From Hypsibius dujardini (taxonomy: Eukaryota; Tardigrada; Eutardigrada; Parachela; Hypsibiidae): a DNA stretch of 21,001 nucleotides. Below are positions 1-9,281 of the stretch, in pieces (the stretch's first letter is position 1; the number at the start of each line of letters is the position of its first letter). The position numbers were made by a program, and so were the translations under genes. Where the stretch lies: assembly GCA_001579985.1 (NCBI GenBank), contig LRSR01007155.1:1-21001 (forward strand), written 5' to 3'. The notes below the pieces were generated by a model, which was given only the letters and a program-made list of their open reading frames with translations, ran no database searches and had not been told where the DNA came from.

Positions 1-299
1 ACTTGTCCATATCTCGTTCAACTCCACGGATAGAGGTCGACGTGAGCGCCGATGCTTGTGTATATTGTTCGGTAGTCTCTGAAACCTATAACCAGCACCG
101 GTTTAAACTGAACAGGGAACCCTTAGATGAGAGATGAGCGCATTTGGCGGACTTCCATCTCATTTTAAATTTTTCACAAAATCCATTCCAATATCAATTG
201 GTCAAAGTTTTATAACACTTTAAGATCGACTCTATTTCCCGCGGTATTCTAACCTCAAGAAATTCGTGTTCTTTTGTTCATTTTGTAACTGGATGTTTG

Positions 300-770
300 T
301 CCTCAGATGTTGTGACAACAGACACGTAGTCCTCTCAGGCAGACGGACAAGCTGTACCCACTATTCAGACATTCGGACAGTAGATATAGGCATACTGTGC
401 TCACAGACATTACAGTCAGATTGATAGACCATGTTCCAGACAGACGGACAGACCTTTCAGGCAGACAGACAGACCTCTCAAGCAGACAAACAGACAGACG
501 GACAGACTTTTTAGGCAGACGACAGACCTCTCAGGCAGACGGATAGACGGACAGACAGACCTCTCAGGCAGACGAACAGACAGACGGACAGACTTTTCAG
601 GCAGATGGACAGACCTCTCAGGCAGACGAACAGACAGACGGACAGACTTTTCAGGCAGATGGACAGATTATACCCACTACTCAGACATTCTGACAATAGA
701 TATAGGCATACTGCACCCATCGACATTAGAGTCAAATTGATAGACCATGTCCCAAACATTGTGACTGGAA
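300..770. repeat. CAGA-rich minisatellite with nested duplication
   Basis: The region is built from CAGA/CGGA tetranucleotides interspersed with CTCTCAGG and TTTTCAGG. A 54-bp unit starting at 559 repeats at 613. A flank containing TATAGGCATACTG at 385 recurs at 701, so a segment of about 316 bp has been duplicated in tandem with divergence. Open frames across it are low-complexity translations and are not taken as genes. Confidence 0.85.
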
Positions 771-1235
771 ATATGCTTTTCGCATTTTTGGCTATAAAGG
801 TACTGGTTCCCGGGACATATTGTCCTCAGACATTCTGGCCTATAGAAATTGCGGCCGAAGAGACAAGCTACCCTCAACTTAGCAACTTGAGAAACTAATT
901 CTACTATTTTGTATTTGAACCGCTTTGTTTTAACCTAAAGAAAGCCTGACAATTAATTGGCTGTATACAAATAAAGAATTAATTTTTCTGCCTAAATATA
1001 TTTCCAGTCGACATTTTCTCCAGATTCGTTGTCATATTTTTGGGGAATTAATAAAAATATAAGCACTAAATTAAATAAACAAATAAAATTTATATAATTT
1101 TAATAAAGTAATTTTTGATTGTCAAATCATCTCCACTGTTCATTTGTTTACTTGCGCAAAATGAGCATCAATCTTCGGTTTACGCTTTATTTGCACAACA
1201 AATATAAAAAATGAGATACGAGTATACCAAGTAAA
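771..1235. other. AT-rich non-coding stretch
   Basis: No convincing exon, RNA gene or repeat family is visible here. From about 960 the composition becomes strongly AT-rich. Confidence 0.5.
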
Positions 1236-1274
1236 TATCGCGAGCTCGCGATAGTACTTTACTCGAGTAAAGTA
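1236..1274. repeat. Two adjacent perfect palindromes
   Basis: Positions 1236-1253 read TATCGCGAGCTCGCGATA and positions 1255-1274 read TACTTTACTCGAGTAAAGTA. Each is its own exact reverse complement (18 and 20 bp) and they are separated by a single G. They lie about 560 bp upstream of the start of tetraspan copy A. They could be a dimeric binding site, a cruciform-forming element or the relic of a transposon end. Confidence 0.9.
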
Positions 1275-1568
1275 GATGACTCGAAATAGAGTGTTCGACG
1301 ACCTTTTTTGATTAGCGACTCGTACATCCTTTCGGCTTATCCTTGTTCAGGCAAGAGATACAGCAGCTCCTGACGTAAAATCATTATGTTACGGATGTTA
1401 GGAGGCACCGTGACGAGCCCAGTTGGATTCGTGTCCGATCAATTGGCTGTACGATGCGATCATTCAAGGTGAGCGTGCTGAGTGCTTGTTGTCCACCATT
1501 CTTATCATCAAACTAACTTTACAGCAGGAAAATGGTCGTACCAGGCGACAGGGCGACTTTTCGTGCCC

Positions 1569-1640
1569 ACGATAACTGATAACAACAAAATGCAAAAATA
1601 AGAACAATGCTCGAATTTAATCCTTATCGAGGTTTGAAAA
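1569..1640 (+). promoter_or_regulatory. Conserved upstream block of tetraspan copy A
   Basis: This block contains two GATAAC motifs, an AAATGCAAAAATAA core and ACAATGCTCG, followed by a TATCGA. The same order is found upstream of pseudogene copy B (10960-11035). The core lies about 240-250 bp before the ATG in both copies. Shared position and order argue for an ancestral promoter or enhancer that was duplicated with the gene. The GATA-like and octamer-like readings come from motif resemblance only. Confidence 0.5.
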
Positions 1641-1835
1641 ATTTGGTTCAAAGAAAAATTGGATAAACCAAATTCTTATCACATTTTTCAGTCCTCCATG
1701 TGATAACAGTGTCTCGAGACTTTGAAAGCCAAACAGGGGCTTTGATAGGTAGAACACCTGGTAAGCAGTCAAGTAGTTTGAGAATTTCGCTCGTTACATC
1801 CACATTGCATTTAAGTTCGCGACTCCGTATTAAGG

Positions 1836-4800
1836 ATGTGTAACACCTCGCGCCCCGGTGGCGCTCGGCGGACTGCCACGGCCCATTTTGTTATCGGGTC
1901 CCTCGCTATTGTTTGGCAAGTCTCAGGTAATATTCTCACTCCTCTTTTCCCGTCATTTAATTAGAAACTTACTACCTGTCATTGTCCTTACCTCTTCACC
2001 CGACATGCGATTCAATAAATAATTATTAAATTCATTAGGTAAATTAAAATAAAATTATAAGGTAAATTAAATTAAAATTATAAGTTAAATTAAATTAAAA
2101 TTATAAGTTGTTAAACGAAGGGTTGGTGAAAAAGAAGATGACATTCATACTCAGCTATTTAAAGCCATGCTAAAAACAAATGGAACTGGTACACCAAATA
2201 CATGTCAATACTTTAGGTAAGAAAGTTGTGTTATAGAATAATAATTTTTCATCTCACAAGTGTCCTCCACACAGGACACGTAAATTGTCTAAAATTCACG
2301 TGAGTTATAAAGGAACCCCCTGTACATTCCGTTTCACTATTGTTACCGCCGTAACATGAATTTAAAAATTAAATTATGGTGGCTCACGATATTAAGAAAA
2401 TTCAGCTTTAATATTGGCAGAGATTTTTCTCTGTTAAACTATATTTTTACACCCGAACGACCAAATATACAGTAAATTCCGTAAAATTCAGTACAATATA
2501 ATGAAATAAAATTTCATTGATTTTTGAAGTCCCGAAGTGTTAAAAAAACAAATAATACATTCAGAATATATAAAACAAAAATTGCTTCGGTGATTCTCAA
2601 GAATTTCTATTTTTCGCTTCATTTTAATTTTCACCTTTACATAATTTAGAAATAATTTCGTACATAAGTCGTACTACTAATTAAACCAATGTTAAACTAA
2701 TACAACTTGAAAATTGAGTCTCAAATAGTGAACCGGGATGCGAAAGGGGCGAAAAGGGGGGGGGGAGTGGCATGACATGGTTCTTTACCTATATAGCGAA
2801 AGGAGGTCAAAGCGAGTGACTATAGTGGTTTCTTACATATGAATCTATAGTTCTGGTGCTGGCCATTGGAAGCGGATGGATGTGGTACTCGGCCGCTTAC
2901 CAACACCTCCCTTTCAACTCCCAAACCCTCCCGGAATACTTCAACTCCTCGTCAACCCCTTACCCATCCACCACCGATACATGGGCCTCCAACACCTCCA
3001 CCGATGACTCAACCCCGGACTACGACTCGACCGAGCGACCCGTCACGGGTGGAGTCTGGATTGATCTCGGAAACGGAAGCACCTTCTTCCGACCGGCGAT
3101 TCACTTCACCCGTCAAACTCCCAACAACTCCACTCGGCCCCACCCCCAACGGCCGACCGATCCCGCACCGTGGTTCGGCGCCAACACCACGCAAAACTCC
3201 TCTGAGCATCATCATGGGGGCCACCGTACCTCTCCATCACCCTGGTCATGGTGGTCGACCACCGACTCGTCCGTCTCCAATGGAACGACCCCTTCATGGT
3301 GGTCCTTTTGGGGAACCAATTCCACCGTCATTCCACCGACTCCCGTCGTGGAATGGCCGGGTTGGGAGTGGGTCGCAAATTTGACTGTCACACCGACTCC
3401 CGTCGTGGAATGGCCGGATTGGTCGTGGGGCTCCACCAACGGGACCTGGGGCAACCGGACGCGCGTGCATCGTCATACAAACCAGACTACAGGTATTGTA
3501 AACTGAGTTGTTAAAAGATATTTATGAATGATTGGAGTAAACAGGCACTTGATTTTGAACAGTGCACGATTTTATTTTATAAAAAGTTACAAAAACGCCT
3601 ATTAATATTTAAAATGAGTTCTATTTAAAAGTCCCATTGTATTGTTCTCCCATTGTATTACATATTATTATTTAACTAAGCTTTGAGGATGATGGCCACA
3701 AAAGGGGCCGGGCAATCTTCTCCACAAAATCAAGTACACGTTTTCTCGAAAAGAAAAAAGGAATTCAAAAGGGAAAAGATGTATCGTCATCACCAATGTG
3801 AAAGGTTAATGGTCTAGTTTATGCTTCCTTTACAAAATTTGAAGTCCTGACCGGTAAAGGTTGTTTTTTTCACAAACACCATTGAAAACACGCTTTAAAC
3901 TGTAAACTTATTCGTTTGGCGATTCTGCAGGGCCATGCACATTCGCGAAAGGAACAAAGTGAGACAACGTCGTTTCAGAAGTGCCTGAAATGAGGACACC
4001 AATTTTATCTTGTGATTTTGTACCGAGAAACGGTCTAAAAAACGGGCTTTCGTTTTCAAATGCATTTTATCATTCAATAGATTCTGGTGAATTTAATATA
4101 TCATAAATAGATGTTACGATGTAACAATTACATTTTAAAATTGCACTTTCAAGTCTAAAGGTACAATAAATAATTTTTAAAGCAAATGTTTTTTATTAAT
4201 TTTAATGAACGTTCCCAAAAAGATAGGATTATTAAAAGTTCAAATCTAACTTAGACAAAATTCAGTTTTGATTAAGCACTTATTTCAGGATCAGATAACG
4301 CGACAAAGGGCGGAAATTCTACTGCCTATGGGATGGCCGCAACTTCCATCGGACTCTTCGCCGGGATGTGGTACTTCTTCGTGGGATTTGCCGCGGCGCG
4401 CTTCGCCAAGCTCTCCTCCCCCGACGCACCGCCCTCCGCCGTGTTCCTTCAGCTCCAAGCTCTGTCCCACTTCAAAATCATCTCCGCCATCGGGGTTTTT
4501 GTCTCGCTGGCCTTCCTCCTGTTTAGCACGGCCTTGACGGTGATGATGAGTTACTGGTGGGACCGCTACCTGTGGTACCTGCCGCAATATGGGTTCGAGA
4601 CCATTCCCGCGCAGCCTGCGATACTGATGCCGATGATTCTACACGCGATGCATGGCGTGCTTGCCTTGATTGAGCTGATCATTTGTATGCGAGGAGTCTG
4701 CGCGACATTTCCCACGCCGACGGAAGGCTCCAAGACGGCTTCGTCGACCAAGTCAGCGCCGTTCCAGCTAAATGTTCATCAACATCGGTACGCCACGAAA

Positions 4801-4890
4801 AACCCCTTTGAGGAGGAGGAGAAGTCGGATTTGCCGCCTCCCTATTCGTCGGGAAATCCATTTTTCAATGCGAACGATTCAGATATTTGA
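1836..4890 (+). CDS. Tetraspan membrane protein with large glycosylated ectodomain (copy A)
   Basis: Three exons are proposed: 1836-1926, 2851-3492 and 4289-4890, joined by GT-AG introns that are both phase 1 (924 and 796 nt). They give 444 residues. Predicted helices lie near residues 17-40, 258-280, 308-332 and 356-380. Between helices 1 and 2 is a loop of about 215 residues rich in Ser, Thr, Pro, Asn and Trp. It carries more than ten N-X-S/T sequons and a 19-residue repeat containing TPVVEWP. The C-terminal tail contains two NPF motifs (416 and 434) and PPPY (427-430), typical of endocytic adaptor and WW-domain binding. This predicts a plasma-membrane or endosomal protein with both ends cytosolic. 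The start is the first ATG of exon 1 and is conserved in copy B. The topology resembles MS4A/CD20-like proteins, but I do not recognise the family firmly. Splice sites are supported by frame continuity and by the paralogues. Confidence 0.82.
1927..2850 (+). other. Intron 1 of copy A
   Basis: The donor is CAG|GTAATA and the acceptor ends CTATAG. The intron is AT-rich. It includes three 23-bp tandem units (2038-2106, core AAATTAAATTAAAATTATAA) and a poly-G run at about 2756-2765. The same position and phase are kept in copy B, whose intron is only 169 nt. The acceptor has a weak pyrimidine tract. Confidence 0.75.
3493..4288 (+). other. Intron 2 of copy A
   Basis: The donor is ACAG|GTATTG and the acceptor is TATTTCAG. 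The open frame reading through the donor stops after three codons, while exon 3 continues in the matching phase (G|GA). No nested gene or repeat is convincing inside it. Confidence 0.75.
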
Positions 4891-5123
4891 CAGCCGTGTT
4901 TGGTGAATTTTTAGCAAAGAGTTTCGTTTTCAATAACGCAAGATTTATTCGTTGCTTTATGGCTGGAAATGCGGCAGGGATATTAACAAATTTGATGACT
5001 TTTTTGTAGTCGTAGGAGCCAGGCATACACTACTGCAAAATTGGGTACAGTACACTGAAGGTAAAGCGCACATGTAGCTCAACCTCTCCGCCTCGTTTAG
5101 TAAAAAATTACCTTCGGTCATCG

Positions 5124-5176
5124 AGACTTGGCGAGCGATGACACAAGGCTTATATAAAAACCTAGTGGCTAGTTAT
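5124..5176 (+). repeat. 53-bp TATA-containing dispersed repeat, copy 1
   Basis: This 53-bp sequence includes GGCTTATATAAAAACC. It recurs at 17650-17702 with a single mismatch and has sharp boundaries on both sides. It contains a good TATA box (TATATAAAA). No coding frame is evident just downstream here, where a minisatellite begins about 60 bp later. Confidence 0.85.
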
Positions 5177-5236
5177 GACACGCTTTATAGACATTGTACG
5201 TAAGCTGATACAAGATCAGACGCAAGGTGCCAGGGG

Positions 5237-5640
5237 CCCTTAAGGAGTTGGAGTTATGGAGTTACTGTATAAGAACAGTACTGTAATACTGTCAGGTCGA
5301 AGGGGTACCGGGGGGCCTTATGGAGTTGGAGTTATGGAGTTACTGTATAAGAACAGTACTGTCAGGTCGAGAGGTACCGGGGGCCCTTATGGAGTTGGAG
5401 TTATGGAGTTACTGTCAGGTCGAGGGGTACTGGGAGCCCTTATGGAGTTGGAGTTATGGAGTTACTGTATAAGAACAGTACTGTCAGGTCGAGGGGTACC
5501 GGGGGCCCTTATGGAGTTGGAGTTATGGAGTTATTCTATAAGAACAGCACTGTAGTACTATCAGGTCGAGGGTTACCGGGGACCCTTACGGAGTTGGAGT
5601 TATGGAGTTACTGTATAGATACAGTACTGTCAGGTCGGGT
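5237..5640 (+). repeat. Approx. 69-bp minisatellite array, forward orientation
   Basis: About six units of 69-77 bp (one shortened) are built from GGAGTTGGAGTTATGGAGTT, CTGTATAAGAACAGTACTGT, CAGGTCGAGGGGTACCG and GGGGCCCTTAT. Each unit carries small palindromes (ACAGTACTGT, GGTACC, GGGCCC). Open frames through it are repeat translations. Related arrays in the opposite orientation lie at about 9945-10120 and 19330-19525. Confidence 0.93.
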
Positions 5641-6190
5641 ACGGGGCATCAGCGCATAAGACATTCAATACGGCGATAGCTCATCCCACTTTTTCATCCC
5701 AGTCTATCTTCATCACAGCGTCTTATGTTCACGGCGACATTTTCTGACCAGACATTACCTCCCAGCGACATTAAATAAGAGCGAAAACATTGCTCATTAT
5801 ACGGTTCATACCGCGTCTTTCCAACATACGACTTGTCATCAGAGAGACAAAATCCCATAGCTACTTATGCGTACACCGAGAACTGGGTATAGCGATTGAG
5901 CTATTTGTATAAAGGGCAGCTATTGTATATGAGTAAATCTTAGACAAATTGGCATTTCCTTCTTTGTTTTAATTGTTAACGTGATGTTCCAGTTCGTATG
6001 CAAGTAATTACAACTGGCAAAAGGCCATCAAATTTTGGAATCTAGATTTACGTATAAAGCCAATAAAAACTACAGCTCTTCTTCTGCAAGCTTCTGTGGC
6101 AGTGTTCAGTGTTACTGAACAAAAATAAATAATGAATAAAAACAAACAAAAATAACCTGTAAGATTGACTGAGAAAATTAACATGAAGCT
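5641..6190. other. Spacer without recognisable gene
   Basis: I see no homology, no strong splice-bounded frame and no repeat in this stretch. Confidence 0.5.
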
Positions 6191-6196
6191 TCTTGC

Positions 6197-6481
6197 TTGA
6201 GATGTATGCAAGAGATTAAGATTGGCTGGTCTGAAGTTAACAAAGGCAGGTCACTGTCGAAAGGCAGCATTCAAGGTCACCGTACAATGTATCATGGTAC
6301 TCTAATTCCTGAAGTGAGTACCTACCACAAATGCATAACTGTCGTTATTTTCTCAAAATTCCTTCCCAATTTCCGTATAGAACTTTATGAAATTCATTGT
6401 AGGTGGCCCAATAGACATTCATTTTCAGAAACTCAAAACATTATCGGGAAAATGGGAAGAATAAGGGTTTTTACTGCGTAG
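6197..6481 (+). other. Open frame of 94 codons, doubtful
   Basis: This frame of 94 codons resembles no known protein. It contains a good splice donor (GAA|GTGAGT at 6316) and a possible acceptor (TTCATTGTAG) about 90 nt later. A spliced form would reach a stop after two codons (reading Val-Ala-Gln-stop). It could be a chance frame or a short terminal exon. There is no other support. Confidence 0.12.
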
Positions 6482-6611
6482 TAGGGAAAGGTAAACTACG
6501 CACTAGGGTTCAAAGTCTAACTACCATCGTTCACTGACAACAACCACACTGTATAGAGTACAGCTGTGCCGCGGTTACTTTGAGGTTCGCTCTGAAGTTC
6601 TTTGAGATACC

Positions 6612-6767
6612 CATGGTGTTACGTATGCTCTTACATAAGGTGGTACCTATGGTGGTACCTATGATAGTACCTACGGTGGTACCTACGGAGTTACTTACGG
6701 TAGTACTTGCGGCGGTACTTACGGCGGTACCTATGGTGTTACCTATAGTGGTGCTTACGGTGGAACG
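6612..6767 (+). repeat. 12-bp tandem repeat encoding Tyr-Gly-Gly-Thr units
   Basis: Thirteen diverged 12-bp units of the form TAY-GGN-GGT-ACY fill this interval exactly. Read in that phase they give repeating Tyr-Gly-Gly-Thr with Val, Ser and Asp variants, then a short unique tail reaching a stop at about 6800. One unit carries TAA, so the frame is interrupted near 6636 unless translation enters downstream of it. Much of the difference between units falls at third positions, but several changes alter the residue. It may be a decayed exon of a Gly/Tyr-rich structural protein or a non-coding satellite. Confidence 0.8.
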
Positions 6768-6939
6768 TCTAAAATTTTTACTGTCAAATGTGTGGTCCGA
6801 TAAGAGTGAAAAAAAATGTTTTATTTACAACTGAACTATTTTGGAGATGGGCAGGATTTAAGTAGAAAATCCTAATAAATGTTGTTACTCATTCGTATTT
6901 ATCAATCAATCATTTATGGAAAAAAATATCAAAACGCAA

Positions 6940-7227
6940 TTATGACGTTCCCCAATCATTCAAACCAAGCAAGCGAGGGCGAAGCCCGAGCTTGGCTTGT
7001 ATAAATGAATACGTAGAAGCATACTCGGTGTAAAACCATTCACGTTCTTCTTGGGACCACCACACATTACTAAACCACGGGTCACATTTCACGTGGTGAA
7101 CGTTTGCCTTTCTCGCTCTTGAACGCAAGATAATTTTTAATATTTTCTGTTTTTGGGATCCCAATTTTAAAATGTCGGCACAGTTACTTTTGTTGGACAC
7201 GCCCAACAAGTCCCCATATCCAATCAT
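6940..7227 (-). CDS. Hypothetical 95-residue open frame
   Basis: The minus-strand frame from the ATG at 7227 has A at -3 and a protein-like composition: basic middle, several Trp, and an aromatic and acidic stretch (WWSQEEREWFYTEY). I recognise no family. The last part overlaps an imperfect palindrome at about 6965-7000 (CAAGC...GAGGGCGAAGCCC...GCTTG). That suggests either a transposon-end relic or a chance frame. No promoter or poly(A) signal is clear. I keep it as a low-confidence candidate. Confidence 0.22.
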   Translation of the reverse strand: MIGYGDLLGVSNKSNCADILKLGSQKQKILKIILRSRARKANVHHVKCDPWFSNVWWSQEEREWFYTEYASTYSFIQAKLGLRPRLLGLNDWGTS

Positions 7228-7487
7228 GATAGTTCTTTAACTCACGAGTATCATACTTAGTTTGTAATTTTGTCCACTCTATTAATCCTATTCTGATGTA
7301 TGTGCCATTTACCTTCATTTCTATAGTTAAAACTTTACTATATAATAATGTGTTTTATTATTTCTACAGTCAGTTCTACTTCTTCTTTCCTTTCTTCCAG
7401 TTTATTTCTCTAACGGTCTTTACTATCAGTCTAATAAACTTGTTAACTATCCAACTGACGGTTGGTAGACCTAACACTTTTGTTCCT

Positions 7488-9072
7488 TCGACGCGTAGTG
7501 GAAGACTGGCGATGATTAACGGCTTCATCTTTACAAAGCACAGGGCTGGGTCAGACTCGGTTCCCAGTTCTTGGGGCTGTCAGCAATCATCTTGCACCGC
7601 GAAACTACGTCTGAACAGCAATACCGACAATATGGTATTTCATTCGACGCACAACCAAGTCGCAGTTGCACGAAAAGCGCAGGCGAAGGTTGCATTACAG
7701 GTAGAATTACGAAAATCGACCGAATTTTCATATTTGAAAGTCTTTATGCAAATATTTGTTTTTGATATTTAAAACGAGTCTGGTGGCAAGAAGCAATACT
7801 ATCGTCACTTTTCTATAATTAGTAATCGCTAAAGTTAAAGTTATTGTTAAGTCTGAACACATGATTGATTGTGATATGAATGTTCTGTAGGAGATGAAAC
7901 GCTGGCCGCACAGAGCTTTGATAAGCCGTCACAAATTCAACTGACGGTGTTCAGATCTCTTCCGCTCATCGTCACTTTACAGTTCCATAAGCCGAAGACA
8001 ACTGCCAAAGGAATAGAGCTGATTCGAAAGGCACAGGGTGCACCTCTACCGGCGCCGGCGACAGTGGCGGACGTCGTGTTGTCTCCGTACTATGACCACA
8101 CCCACCGAGGTGAAACTTCCTTCTTAAGGACTCAGGCCCGGCGGACCCGAAACGTTGGATTATGTTCGGCACAAAGGACAATGTTCAGGTCTTAGCTCGC
8201 AGTAACACCTGGCTAGGTGATAGCACATTCTAAGCTGTGGACACAGCTCTGCACGATCCACGCCATCGTTCACGAAGCTGTCTTCCCTTTCACCTATACC
8301 CTCTTAATGGAAAAGCCGAGGAAGGCATACAAAGAAGTTCTTAGTGAGCTTCGAACTATCATTCGTCAGCTTTGGCCCGAATATGCAAACTATTCTGGTC
8401 CGCAAATGATGTTGATTGACTTTTTAAACTGCAATGATTGGTGCCTATTCTGAAATTTTCTCGGCAACGGAAATGCAAGGTAAGTGTAACTGAATGGGGA
8501 GAGGGACGAGTCAACTTTTTGTTAACTTATGAGGGGGCGCAGGGGGCGGAGCCTCCGCTGAAGATTACGGGGGCGATGCCCCCTTAATATAAATTTATTT
8601 CGAGTGAAATATTGTTATCTAATTATTACTTTTTTGAAGGGGTGCGGGGGCGGAGTCCCTTCAATATCAATTCTTTCCGATAAAAGTGCTGTTATTTTAA
8701 TTAATTAGTTTTGAGGGTCATGGGGGTGGAGCCTCCTTATAAGTGTATTTAGCTGCTGTAACTACTACAAAAATGATTTTATATAACTCGACCTCAGGGG
8801 TCCTGTGAAGTGTTGACTGTGTGCAAAATCTGCAACAATATTTCTGTCTCGCTCAGGTTGTAACTTTCATTTCGGACAAGCAGTTAATCGGCACATCGCT
8901 TCATTGGACTTATCGACGCGCTATAACGACGACTTTGATTTTTGAACTAAGGTCAAGATGATGGTCGCTCTCGCTTTTGCCCCCCCCCCCCGAGGACGTT
9001 GTGGAATCGTGGGAGATGCTGCAGGCTAGTCTTGTTGCGCCGTTTTTGAGTATCAAATTTGCATTAATTAAA
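7488..9072 (+). pseudogene. MULE-type transposase pseudogene with FLYWCH-like zinc finger
   Basis: A FLYWCH-like segment lies at about 7488-7660 (Trp-Gly-Cys, C-x4-C, then His-x2-His). A MULE transposase core follows from about 7891. It shows GE.FLLKDSG, a first catalytic Asp in WLGDSTF (near 8212), LIDF with a second acidic residue (near 8420), and GCNFHF. The last motif is assembled across an intron with donor CAAG|GTAAGT at 8480 and acceptor GCTCAG at 8856. The reading frame is broken near 8122, 8217 and 8425, by an in-frame TGA at 8943, and by a shift across a 12-C run at 8980. Downstream the residues MMVALAFAPP and EDVVESWEMLQASL still match the family pattern. It is therefore a dead copy. 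The FLYWCH part and the core are not in an obviously compatible splice phase, so the 5' structure is uncertain. Confidence 0.75.
8480..8856 (+). other. Intron in the transposase pseudogene with GC-rich units
   Basis: The intron is bounded by GTAAGT and CTCAG. Inside, three diverged units each hold a GGGGGCGGAG(C/T)C-type core at about 8537, 8649 and 8725, separated by AT-rich DNA containing TTATCTAATTA/TTAATTAATTA. Several cores can fold on themselves (GGGGGCGATGCCCCC). This looks like a short GC-rich satellite or a MITE-like insertion. Confidence 0.55.
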
Positions 9073-9281
9073 GGAAATCACTATAGTCCCACCCTTTCCC
9101 ACCCATTCACTATAGTCCCACCCTTTCCCACCTTTTTCACTATGGTCCCACCCTTTTAATTTAATTATTTTATTTTTCCCACCCTTTTAAGATATATTAC
9201 TGATTGATGGAACGATTGAAATCCAAGAGCCAAACAATTTCCAATAGTTTATTAGTACTCTGACTGTAGGATCGAGACAAA

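Noticed and set aside
605-898. Open frames through the CAGA repeats
   Set aside because: The residues simply follow the tetranucleotide period, and the frames end in unrelated sequence.
1386-1579. A possible mini-gene with a 56-nt GT-AG intron (1469-1524) encoding about 45 residues
   Set aside because: The splice sites look usable but the product is featureless, and the segment overlaps the conserved upstream block of copy A. It could be a spliced 5' leader. There is no support for a protein.
4291-4587. Long minus-strand frames across copy A exon 3 (and 11722-12039 across copy B)
   Set aside because: They mirror the GC-rich coding strand of the tetraspan gene and resemble each other only because the genes are paralogous.
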